Shown here: positions 42,941 to 51,373 of the stretch, one piece after another
How positions within the stretch are numbered: position 1 is the first letter of the stretch
Layout of the letters: the number at the start of each line of letters is the position of its first letter
The notes under the pieces: generated by a model
Told to the model about the DNA's origin: nothing
Databases searched by the model: none
Seen by the model: only the letters and a program-made list of their open reading frames with translations
Source of the DNA: Akkermansiaceae bacterium UBA1315
GTDB lineage: Bacteria > Verrucomicrobiota > Verrucomicrobiia > Verrucomicrobiales > Akkermansiaceae
NCBI GenBank assembly: GCA_002307065.1
Contig: DBTN01000012.1
Span: 68,381 to 132,380 of the forward strand
Reading direction: 5' to 3'
Length of the DNA: 64,000 nt
Program-made: the position numbers and the translations under genes

Positions 42941-43930
42941 ATGAGTCTTCGCAAGCAGCTTTCGGATATCCTACCCACCTTGCTTCCAAGCAATCCATCC
43001 GATGCCATCAAGGGAACGGAGCTGATCCGGTTGACCCGGTTGCAGTTGGTAGGAAATTATTCGGACGCTTCACTGCGTTATCATTTTTCGATCATGTCGT
43101 GCGATCCCGCATCGCCGATCGCGAAGGTGGAAAAAGGCCAAGGTTATTATCGCCGTAGCGCGCCGTTGCCCGCGCTTTCCGGAGCGCAGGAATTGCTCTC
43201 GCTCACGCAAGGAAGGCTTGATGATCTAACAGCCGATCAAGGAGTGGTCGATGGAGCGATGATGCGCATTCGGAAATTCCGCGCGGTGGTGACGCGGTAT
43301 TTTGAGATCAATGGCCGCTTTCCGTTCGCTTTCCGCCAGGCTTTTGCCAAGGACTCGCCCATCAGCAATCTGTGGAAATACCCGGAACTGGTGTTGGTCG
43401 ATTGGGAAACCGGCGGCTCGCCTGACGAGGAGATGTCGCTGGATGAGACGATGTTGGCGTTCAAGCAGCGGCTGGGCATTGCGCCGTTTCGTCTGCATGC
43501 CGCGCGTTTGAGGATCCAGCCCTCGTTGGCGACGTATCGGGAAGATTTTTTCCAAACCCTATCGGTTTCGATGTGGGCGCAGGGCGGAGAGCTGATTTAC
43601 GCCGCACCGGTGGAGGACGAAGCGTTAGCCGATGGGTTGCGTCGGTTGGGCGCGGCGTTTGGTGTGGGAGTGACGTCATTCGGTCTGACGGCGGAGGCGC
43701 TGGAGGAATTGCCGCGGCCCGCGAATATTTTGAACGCGCTGCCGCGCGAAACGGAAGCGATCATGAGCCGTTTGGACATCCATCGGATCTGCGCGCCGAG
43801 TTCGCGTCCGCATCTGGATTGGACGGCCCTCGGGTCGATGCGCAACGAATCGGAGGAGGCGGAAAAACTCGTTCAGTGGTTGACCCGCTGTATCGATGGT
43901 CGCCGTGCGGAAGCCTTTAAGGACGAGTGA
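42941..43930 (+). CDS. Hypothetical protein upstream of the ketopantoate reductase
   Basis: A 329-residue soluble protein starting MSLRKQLSDILPTLLPSNP. I do not recognise a family. It has LSGAQELLSLTQGRLDDLTADQG, an RLRIQPSLATYREDFFQTLSVSMW region and a last helical part (EESEEAEKLVQWLTRCI-type). There is no signal peptide. Its stop TGA overlaps the ATG of the reductase gene (TGATG), so the two are translationally coupled. Confidence 0.7.
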   Translation: MSLRKQLSDILPTLLPSNPSDAIKGTELIRLTRLQLVGNYSDASLRYHFSIMSCDPASPIAKVEKGQGYYRRSAPLPALSGAQELLSLTQGRLDDLTADQGVVDGAMMRIRKFRAVVTRYFEINGRFPFAFRQAFAKDSPISNLWKYPELVLVDWETGGSPDEEMSLDETMLAFKQRLGIAPFRLHAARLRIQPSLATYREDFFQTLSVSMWAQGGELIYAAPVEDEALADGLRRLGAAFGVGVTSFGLTAEALEELPRPANILNALPRETEAIMSRLDIHRICAPSSRPHLDWTALGSMRNESEEAEKLVQWLTRCIDGRRAEAFKDE

Positions 43931-44865
43931 TGAGCTGGGATTTCAAAAGCGTCGCGGTGGTCGGATCGGGAGCGATCGGACTGTATTATGGCGGCCGCTT
44001 GGCCAAGGCGGGCGAAGACGTGAAATTCCTTCTTCGTTCGGACTACGACGTGATCTCCCGGACGGGTTTGAAAGTCGAAAGTGTGCATGGCGATTTCGAA
44101 TTGCCGCACGTCCAAGCCTTTCGGTCACCGGAAGAAATCGGACCGGTGGATCTGGTCATCATTGCGTGGAAAACGACTGCGAATGAAAATTTCGCGAAAG
44201 TGCTTCCGCCCTTGCTGCATTCCGAAACGCAGATTGTGACGTTGCAGAATGGCTTGGGAAACTGTGAATCGATCGCGGAGGTGACGGGGCCGCAGCTGGT
44301 GTTGGCCGGGCTTTGTTCGATCTGTCTGAACCGGATTTCTCCCGGTCTGGTGCGGCACACCGGTGGCGGACGCACGGCTTTGGGAGAATGGAAACCGGAT
44401 GAGCGCGGGCGAGCGGTCGAGATTGCCAGACGTTTCAAAGCTGCGGGCATTCCGGTTGAACCGGTGCCGGATTTGGTGAAAGCGCAGTGGGAAAAGCTGG
44501 TCTGGAATATCCCGTTTAATGGATTGGCGATCGCGGAAGGCGGCGTCACGACCGATCGCCTTTTGGCATCGAGCGAAAGCGAAAATGAGGTTCGAGCGTT
44601 GATGGATGAAGTGGTTCGCGGCGGTCGCGCGCTCGGGCTGGATCTGGATGAATCGCTGATCGATTATCAGATCGATCGCACGCGGCCGATGGGCCCTTAT
44701 CGTCCATCAAGCATGATCGATTTTGTGGAAGGTCGCGAAATCGAACTTGGCCCAATTTGGCAAGAACCTGCTCGGCGCGCGGAAGCCGCCGGGGTGGAAA
44801 TGCCCCATCTCCGCAAGCTGATTGCTCGGATTGAGGACCGGTTGAAAACGCGTGAACCGGTTTAG
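43930..44865 (+). CDS. panE: 2-dehydropantoate 2-reductase family protein
   Basis: A 311-residue NADPH-dependent reductase. The nucleotide loop is VAVVGSGAIGLYYGGRLAKAG, then LVIIAWKTTAN, TLQNGLGNCE, and the C-terminal helical part with EKLVWNIPFNGLAI, RPSSMIDFVEGREIEL and GVEMPHLRKL. This matches ApbA/PanE, which makes pantoate for coenzyme A. Many paralogues act on other substrates, so the exact role is uncertain. The stop lies six bases from the convergent phosphatase gene. Confidence 0.87.
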   Translation: MSWDFKSVAVVGSGAIGLYYGGRLAKAGEDVKFLLRSDYDVISRTGLKVESVHGDFELPHVQAFRSPEEIGPVDLVIIAWKTTANENFAKVLPPLLHSETQIVTLQNGLGNCESIAEVTGPQLVLAGLCSICLNRISPGLVRHTGGGRTALGEWKPDERGRAVEIARRFKAAGIPVEPVPDLVKAQWEKLVWNIPFNGLAIAEGGVTTDRLLASSESENEVRALMDEVVRGGRALGLDLDESLIDYQIDRTRPMGPYRPSSMIDFVEGREIELGPIWQEPARRAEAAGVEMPHLRKLIARIEDRLKTREPV

Positions 44866-44871
44866 GTTAGG

Positions 44872-46803
44872 TTACGGATGTTTTTCATGCAACTCGCCGT
44901 TCCGATAAGCGTCGATCAATTGAAGTAAAAGTTCGATCACGGAATCCAAGTCACGGCCCCGTTCGGTATCGCCGACTTTGCGCGGATAATCGTATTTGCG
45001 GAGGCGGGTGAATTTGGGGATGATATCAACTCCTTCGCGGACGGCGGTTTCCGGATCGGGGAAGGTGTGATGTTCGGCCAGGGTTTCGCCTTCGGGGCCG
45101 AGGATCAAGGTATAGCCGCGGTCTCCGTAGGCTTCGGAAAAGGCGCCGTCGATGGTGACTGCGTTGCCTCCGCGTTTCAGCGGGTTTTCTCCTTGATCGA
45201 CCTTTACCGGTACGTGGCCGTTCACGAGCAATCCACCCTCGGGAACTCCCATATCTTTCGCGATCCGATCACAGAAATCAAAATCATGAATCCAGCGGAA
45301 CCATGGTCCGCTGATTTCCTTATGGGTGGATTTGTCAGCGATGAGATACGTTTCCAAAGTCGCCATCCGGTCTTTCCCAAACAAAGGAGAAAGCGGGCCG
45401 GACCAGAGATAATAGAACCAATCTTTATCTTCCTCGCTGGCAGCTTCGGAACCGGCGCGGAAGGAGCGTTTCACCACTTTATTAATGGCATTAAAAAGAT
45501 CGGGTCCTTGGTGTTCGCTGCCATCGATTTCAAGCGGGAGATACTTGCCATCATCATCGACCGGAAGGCAGGCGTGGAAGATCACGGCGCGATCACGGAC
45601 CATTGCCATTTGTCCATGTTCCGCCATCCATCGCATTTGTTCCCATAGCCGCGGCGAAGTGATGAAACTTTCGGTAATGCGTTGCATGCACTCTTCTTCA
45701 TCTTCGGTCAGTCGGTTCGGATCGCCGGGGTCGATGGTCGGAAAATTCTGATCTCGCAGCGGATAGCGGCTTCCGTTCACCTCAAGGGTGTAGTCGTTGT
45801 AATCAATTTTTAGCAGAATATTTCGATCGTCCATGTTCCACTCCGGATGGCGTTCGATGGTTTGCCCTTCGAGTTTGAACTGGATGATGGAAATCGCCTT
45901 TTGCATCTGGGCGACCAGTGTCGAGTCGCGTTTACCGGTTCGTTTCGATTTGAAACAAACGGCCGCATCGTCACCATATACTTTAAGCGCCAAGACTTCG
46001 AGCGGCTTGGTGAGCAGTCCATAACCTTCTTCGATCTGAAACATTCGCAGGTAGCGGAGGGAAATTCGGAGCACGGTGGCAATCAGCGCGCGTTGACCGA
46101 GGCAGGCACCCATCCAGATGACGTCATGATTTCCCCACACCAGTGAAACGTTCGGCTGATGCATCAGATAATCGATGACCCGATCGATGCGCGGTCCGCG
46201 GTCACCGAGGTCACCGGCGACGATCAATTCTTCGACAGTTAAATTTCGGATGAACCGCGAGGCGCTGCGGATGAGATCGAAATCGAGATCGAGGTGGATG
46301 ATTTCGCGAAGCTGCACATCGATCATTGCCGGGTCGTGACCGCCAGCGGGGTAGTTCAGCATCGCTTCGAAAAGCTCGCGCTGTTCTTTCGGTGCAAGCG
46401 CTTTGACCTCCTTGCGCCGGCGATTCCGAATCAACGCGCGGATGACGGTGAATTGTCGTTCCAGAGCGAGTTTTACCCACTCATGACGTTTTTCGATATC
46501 AGCGATCAGCTCGTCCTTTTTCAGCCGGATCACTTCGGCAGGATAATAAAGGACGTTCATGAAATCCTGCATCTCATTGGCGGACATGTGTTCGCCGAAG
46601 ATATTTTCGACCAGTGGGCGCAGGCGACCGCTGGCATTGTTGATCACATGCCGGAGTTTCTGGTTCTCGCCATGGATGTCGGAAATGACGTGGATCACGC
46701 CCTTTGGCAATTCCTTGGTCGCTCGCAGAGCGGCAACTTCCGAAGCGGCGGAGGAAATGGTCGGGTGACGTTCGGCGAGAATTCGGAGGGCGGGATGAGG
46801 CAT
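44872..46803 (-). CDS. fbp: Fructose-1,6-bisphosphatase, Bacillus-type (class III)
   Basis: A 643-residue gluconeogenic phosphatase of the FBPase_2 family, built on a metallophosphoesterase fold. The metal motifs are SDIHGE (residues 41-46), GDLGDRG (197-203) and GNHD (224-227), with HACLPVDDDG and NGHVPVK toward the end. The length matches the Firmicutes enzyme (~640). ATG 46803 (MPHPALRIL) is used; an upstream frame extension to 46914 has no family likeness. Confidence 0.94.
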   Translation of the reverse strand: MPHPALRILAERHPTISSAASEVAALRATKELPKGVIHVISDIHGENQKLRHVINNASGRLRPLVENIFGEHMSANEMQDFMNVLYYPAEVIRLKKDELIADIEKRHEWVKLALERQFTVIRALIRNRRRKEVKALAPKEQRELFEAMLNYPAGGHDPAMIDVQLREIIHLDLDFDLIRSASRFIRNLTVEELIVAGDLGDRGPRIDRVIDYLMHQPNVSLVWGNHDVIWMGACLGQRALIATVLRISLRYLRMFQIEEGYGLLTKPLEVLALKVYGDDAAVCFKSKRTGKRDSTLVAQMQKAISIIQFKLEGQTIERHPEWNMDDRNILLKIDYNDYTLEVNGSRYPLRDQNFPTIDPGDPNRLTEDEEECMQRITESFITSPRLWEQMRWMAEHGQMAMVRDRAVIFHACLPVDDDGKYLPLEIDGSEHQGPDLFNAINKVVKRSFRAGSEAASEEDKDWFYYLWSGPLSPLFGKDRMATLETYLIADKSTHKEISGPWFRWIHDFDFCDRIAKDMGVPEGGLLVNGHVPVKVDQGENPLKRGGNAVTIDGAFSEAYGDRGYTLILGPEGETLAEHHTFPDPETAVREGVDIIPKFTRLRKYDYPRKVGDTERGRDLDSVIELLLQLIDAYRNGELHEKHP

Positions 46804-46910
46804 GGCGACACGCGGATTTTGGGGCAAAACCGGGGGTGCGGCAAGGCTGTCGTTTGCCGGAGATCGCGTGGATCCGCCGGTTTTGTCCCGAAATGTTCCG
46901 CTGTTGCGAA

Positions 46911-47555
46911 TCAAGCTGAACCCGCCAGCCAGATCCTCGCTTGGTCGAGTTCGCCCGAGGTCAGTTGGTGACCGGTTTGAATCGGGTGAAAACTGACATC
47001 GGCTCCGGCGTCGCTCAGCATTTTTGACAAGCGGCGGGCGTTTTCGATTGGCAGAATCGGATCGCTGAGGCCGCTGGCAAGGAACACCTTCCGACCGGTG
47101 AGCACGGGCGCGGTTTCAGGAACTAAAGGAACCATCGCACGAAGAAGCACCGCTTTTTCAAGAATTTCGGGACGCAGCAGCATCAAGCTGGCGGCGATGT
47201 TGGCACCGTTTGAGTAACCGACCGCCGTGATTTTTTGTTGGGAAAAGCCATAATGATCGGCGGCTGCCAAAACGAAATCCGCGAGTTCGTGCGTTCGTTG
47301 GATGAGGTCCTTTTCATCAAAAACGCCCTCTGCCAAACGTCGGAAAAACCGCGGCATGCCGTTTTCCAGAATTTTCCCGCGAGGGCTCAGGAGATTCGCC
47401 GTCGGTGCGAGAGAGCGGCCGAGTTCGATCAGATCGTTCTCATTTCCACCGGTTCCGTGAAGGAGCAGAAGCGTTTCTGAATGTTGGATTTCGCCCGAAG
47501 AGGCGGGAAGAAAGCGGTGAACCAAATTCAGTGGGGATGAAAAGGGATCATTCAT
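46911..47555 (-). CDS. Alpha/beta hydrolase, phospholipase/carboxylesterase type (MhqD-like)
   Basis: A 214-residue serine hydrolase: LLLHGTGGNENDLIELGR for the oxyanion loop, nucleophile elbow GYSNGAN (Ser115), acid in SGLSDPILP and His in TGHQL. The start overlaps the end of the dioxygenase gene by eight bases. In Bacillus subtilis mhqO and mhqD are neighbours in the quinone-response operon; the pairing here suggests the same kind of pathway. Confidence 0.87.
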   Translation of the reverse strand: MNDPFSSPLNLVHRFLPASSGEIQHSETLLLLHGTGGNENDLIELGRSLAPTANLLSPRGKILENGMPRFFRRLAEGVFDEKDLIQRTHELADFVLAAADHYGFSQQKITAVGYSNGANIAASLMLLRPEILEKAVLLRAMVPLVPETAPVLTGRKVFLASGLSDPILPIENARRLSKMLSDAGADVSFHPIQTGHQLTSGELDQARIWLAGSA

Positions 47556-48522
47556 GAGCTGAACCGGTTGAAGGTTGATAGAACAAAGGTCGGATATTCT
47601 TTTCGATTTTTTCACGATGAGGCTCCAGGAAGGGAGGAAGCGCCAAGGTTTCACCCAGATGAGCTGGATCCTCACCATCTGCGGCGAATCCGGGCCCGTC
47701 GGTCGCGATTTCGAAAAGAATGCCTCCGGGGATACGGAAATACAGCGACTGGAAATAGTGCCGCTCGACCTGTCCGGAGGTGCGATATCCATGGCTTTCA
47801 AGATGCTTTTGCCATGCCCGAAGTTCCGCGTCATCGCGCACACGCCATGCGACGTGATGGACGCCACCCGCACCGTCGTTTCCGCGATAGTTCGACTCGT
47901 AGAGTCTCAGTTGGGCACCGGTTCCGCCGGGACCGGTTTCGAACCATGCCTTGTCATCCGCATGCTGCGAAAAGCCGAGCACGTCTGTTAGAAAGCGGGA
48001 GGTTTCGGATCGATCGGGGACCATCAAACTCACCGATCCGAGTCCGACGATGGCGGCGCTGAGAGGCACCGGGCTGCCGTGCCATGGAAAGGTTTCGGTG
48101 GCCGAGTTCTGATCGGCAATCAAACGCAGGCGTTGGCCTTCGAAATCCTGGAAGGCGAGCGTCGGGCGGTTCGCGATGATTTCAATACCGGTATGGCGGA
48201 CTTTTTGTTGATCAAACCAGTTCACCCAGTGTTTCAGCGATACTTCGCCGCCAAGCACCCGCAGGCCGGTTTCGCTGACCGCGCCAGCGCCCATCCGCGC
48301 GGGGCGGATTTGTGCCCAATCAAAAAACGTCAGATCCGAGCCAGCGCTGCCGATCGCGTCCGCGTAAAACAAATGATACGCGGAGACATCGTCCTGATTG
48401 ACGGTTTTTTTCACCAAGCGCATGCCAAGCGTCTGGGTATAAAAATCGAGATTCGCCTGGGCTTGGGCGGTGATCGCGGTGACGTGATGAAGTCCGTGAA
48501 GAACGGGTCGGGTGGTTGTCAT
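47548..48522 (-). CDS. VOC-family ring-cleaving dioxygenase (MhqO-like)
   Basis: A 324-residue protein of two vicinal-oxygen-chelate halves. It starts GLHHVTAITAQAQANLDFYTQ, the first metal His being in LHHVT; the second half has GGVHHVAWRV and, near the end, SLYFRIPGGILFEIATDGPGF with the metal Glu. This is the PcpA/MhqO group of hydroquinone-cleaving or related enzymes. The ATG 48522 begins at MTTTRPVLHG. It is coupled to the hydrolase downstream. Confidence 0.9.
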   Translation of the reverse strand: MTTTRPVLHGLHHVTAITAQAQANLDFYTQTLGMRLVKKTVNQDDVSAYHLFYADAIGSAGSDLTFFDWAQIRPARMGAGAVSETGLRVLGGEVSLKHWVNWFDQQKVRHTGIEIIANRPTLAFQDFEGQRLRLIADQNSATETFPWHGSPVPLSAAIVGLGSVSLMVPDRSETSRFLTDVLGFSQHADDKAWFETGPGGTGAQLRLYESNYRGNDGAGGVHHVAWRVRDDAELRAWQKHLESHGYRTSGQVERHYFQSLYFRIPGGILFEIATDGPGFAADGEDPAHLGETLALPPFLEPHREKIEKNIRPLFYQPSTGSAHE

Positions 48523-48583
48523 GCGCAGAAGATGCACGAATTTGCGAGGACTGGGTAATGCCGAGATGTTGGGCTGAGCCTGC

Positions 48584-50188
48584 TCAAAGGGCATCGCCCG
48601 ATTGCAGATTCACCCGAAGTTCAAAAAGATCGCGGCGGCGATCCATCAAGGGCGTGACCGATCCCGCTTCGCGGCTGCGATAAAGGTCGGTGATGTCGAG
48701 ATCCGTAACGAGCATCGTTTCCACGTTCGGATCGGCTTCGGCCTGGATGCCATCCCGCGCGAATTCGAAATCCGAGGGAGTGAAGACAGCGGCGCGACCG
48801 TAATGGATGTCCATCGCCGGCACGTCGGGAAGATTGCCAACGACGCCGGTGGTGACGACATAGATTTGATTTTCAATCGCCCGAGCTGCCGCGCAAATGG
48901 AAACCCGGAGATATCCTTGCCGATTGTCCGTGCAATAGGGGACAAATAATATCTCCACTCCTTGTTCGGCTAAATAGCGCGCGGCTTCCGGGAACTCGAC
49001 ATCATAACAAATCAGAATGCCAATTTTGGCTTTCGGGGTTTGGATGACAAGAAGTGAGCGTCCGCCGGTGATGCCCCACCAGGTTTTTTCCGAAGGTGTG
49101 ATGTGCAATTTCGGCTGCGAAACGAAGCTGCCATCCGGGCGGAAAAGCATGGCTTCGTTTTGTAACGAACCATCTTCCTGGAGGACCGGATGGGACCCGG
49201 CGATGAGGTGAAGTCCTTGCTCGCGAGCGAGGGTCGACATCAAATCGCGGAACTTCGGAGTGAGTTCGGCCAAGCGGCGGATGCCTTCGCGTGAACCGGT
49301 TGGCTCCATGGCGGACAAAAGCTGCACGGAGAAAAACTCGGGAAACAACACATAGTCCGCGCCGTAATCTTCTCCTGCCGTCTCGACGAAATATCGCACT
49401 TGAGCGGCGAATTCGTCGAAGTGGTCGACTTTTCGCATCGAGTATTGGACGCAGGCGACCCGGACTTTTCGATCCTCGCCTTCCGGCGGTTGGCGGTAGT
49501 GAGGATTGAGCCATTCGATGAGCGTCGCGTAGTTGCGGCTGCGCGGATCACGGATGTAATTGGCCATGACATCCCGGACGACAAATCCTTCGCTGAGTTG
49601 GAAACCCATCACCGGATCGCGGATGATTCCATCCTGGACGGCGTGAACATATTCTTCGGGAGTGTATTGGGAAGCATACTGCTCATAGGCCCAAAGCCGT
49701 CCGCCCGCGAGGATACGACGGAGATTCAGGTGTTTGCATAAATCTCGCCGGATTTGATATAAGATGGCACCGATGCCTTGGCGGCGGCAATTGGGATCGA
49801 CGTAAATTTCCGCGCCGTAGAGCGTGTCTCCTTTTGGATCGTGATTGTAGAAATAACCGTCGTCGGTGATGCCATAATACGTGTGATGCCGCAATGGGTC
49901 GCGGCCCATCGTGACAATCAGGCTGGAAGACACCCCGATGATCCGGCCATCGCGCTCGATGACGATTTGTCCTTCTTCAAAAACTTTCAGGTGGGAAAGC
50001 AACTGGTCTTCACCCCAGGCCTCGTCCGTGCCCATACTTGGCGGGAAGCAACTCCGGTGAAGCTCGATCATCGCAGGGATGTCATCGATTTTCGGGTGTC
50101 TTGCGATGAGGTCGCCTGCGGGATGCGGAATGTGTTGTGGTTTCAAGGGAAAATAGGGATAAGTCGCAATAGACGACCCTTTCCACAT
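48584..50188 (-). CDS. GNAT N-acetyltransferase / carbon-nitrogen hydrolase fusion
   Basis: A 534-residue two-domain enzyme. Residues ~27-215 are a GNAT domain (AEIYVDPNCRRQGIGAILY is the acetyl-CoA loop). Residues ~242-520 are a nitrilase-type amidohydrolase with the triad Glu284 (LFPEFF), Lys360 (QPKLHITPSE) and Cys394 (LICYDVEFPE). The order GNAT-nitrilase is a known bifunctional family of unproven substrate; both active sites look intact. Confidence 0.9.
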   Translation of the reverse strand: MWKGSSIATYPYFPLKPQHIPHPAGDLIARHPKIDDIPAMIELHRSCFPPSMGTDEAWGEDQLLSHLKVFEEGQIVIERDGRIIGVSSSLIVTMGRDPLRHHTYYGITDDGYFYNHDPKGDTLYGAEIYVDPNCRRQGIGAILYQIRRDLCKHLNLRRILAGGRLWAYEQYASQYTPEEYVHAVQDGIIRDPVMGFQLSEGFVVRDVMANYIRDPRSRNYATLIEWLNPHYRQPPEGEDRKVRVACVQYSMRKVDHFDEFAAQVRYFVETAGEDYGADYVLFPEFFSVQLLSAMEPTGSREGIRRLAELTPKFRDLMSTLAREQGLHLIAGSHPVLQEDGSLQNEAMLFRPDGSFVSQPKLHITPSEKTWWGITGGRSLLVIQTPKAKIGILICYDVEFPEAARYLAEQGVEILFVPYCTDNRQGYLRVSICAAARAIENQIYVVTTGVVGNLPDVPAMDIHYGRAAVFTPSDFEFARDGIQAEADPNVETMLVTDLDITDLYRSREAGSVTPLMDRRRDLFELRVNLQSGDAL

Positions 50189-50316
50189 CCTTGAGTGGGT
50201 GACAAACTCTAAAACGCGTCAATCGGTCGCCAAGGCGTTTTGACCGGTAAATTTTGATGCTTTCAACAGGGGGTGTGATTGGATGAAAGTTTGTTGAAAA
50301 TCCAAATCATCCGATC

Positions 50317-51357
50317 ATGAGTGCTTTTTTGACTGTTTCTCCGACGACCGATCCCAGTTTGATTCTCGACCTTCGCGACCGGCAATATGCGAGTGAACTG
50401 ATGGCCGCCGCAGTTTTGCATTTTGATTTTTTCTCGTGGCTGGATCGTTCGTCGGGAAGAAGTCTGGAGGAGATTTCGCAAGAGCTCGGATGGGTGGCCA
50501 GGCCGTTGGATGTGCTGCTGACGCTTTGCCGGAGTTATGGATTTGTTTTCTGCGACGGAACCGGTGGATTGCATCTCACGGCGATGGGAAGGGAATATTT
50601 GACCAAGGATTCGCCGTGGTTTCTGGGGGCCTATTTTTCTCCACTGCGGGATTCGCCGATCGTCAGAGGATTTGTTGACGTTCTGAAAACCGGTAAGCCG
50701 GGGAACTGGCAGGCAAAAAACGGGGCGAAAGATTGGCACGAATCGATGTTGGATCCGGACTTTGCCAAGGAGTTCACAGCGTTGATGAATTGCCGGGGAT
50801 TCATTTTCGGACAGGCGCTGGCGAAGGCTCTGAAATCGCTGCTGGGCGATCGTACACACCTGTTGGACATCGGCGGCGGGTCGGGGATTTATTCGGCAAC
50901 TCTGGTCGCCGCCCACCCTCAGCTTTCCGCGACGGTGCTGGAACAACCACCGGTTGACGGAATCACCCGCAAAGAGATCGCCCGGCACGGTCTGGAGTCG
51001 CGTGTCGAGGTGTTGACGGCAGACATGTTCGTTGGGACGTGGCCGCAATCAGGCATCGTCCTGCTTTCGAATGTGTTGCATGACTGGGACGTTCCTCAGG
51101 TCCGGGAACTTTTGCAGAAAGCTTATGGATCTTTGGAAAGCGGGGGGCTGCTGGTCATTCATGATGCTTTCATCCACGATGACAAACGGGGACCGGTCGC
51201 AGTGGCGGAATATTCCGCACTGTTGATGAACATCACCCAGGGGAAATGCTACAGCCCTGCGGAGTATGGTCAGTGGTTGGACGAAATCGGTTTCGAAACC
51301 GGTTCCTATCACGACACGATCGGGCACCGCGGATTCCTCACCGCGGTGAAGCGGTGA
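50317..51357 (+). CDS. SAM-dependent O-methyltransferase, dimerising type
   Basis: A 346-residue protein. An N-terminal winged-helix dimerisation domain (ASELMAAAVLHFDFFSWLD, then LEEISQELG) precedes a methyltransferase domain with HLLDIGGGSGIYSATL (motif I), ATVLEQPPV, EVLTADMF, and LSNVLHDWDVPQVRELL. The GGGSG and LHDW motifs are those of the O-methyltransferase family 2 of plant-type and polyketide/aromatic enzymes. No biosynthetic cluster surrounds it, so the substrate is unknown. Confidence 0.9.
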   Translation: MSAFLTVSPTTDPSLILDLRDRQYASELMAAAVLHFDFFSWLDRSSGRSLEEISQELGWVARPLDVLLTLCRSYGFVFCDGTGGLHLTAMGREYLTKDSPWFLGAYFSPLRDSPIVRGFVDVLKTGKPGNWQAKNGAKDWHESMLDPDFAKEFTALMNCRGFIFGQALAKALKSLLGDRTHLLDIGGGSGIYSATLVAAHPQLSATVLEQPPVDGITRKEIARHGLESRVEVLTADMFVGTWPQSGIVLLSNVLHDWDVPQVRELLQKAYGSLESGGLLVIHDAFIHDDKRGPVAVAEYSALLMNITQGKCYSPAEYGQWLDEIGFETGSYHDTIGHRGFLTAVKR

Positions 51358-51373
51358 GGATTTTCAGACGGGA

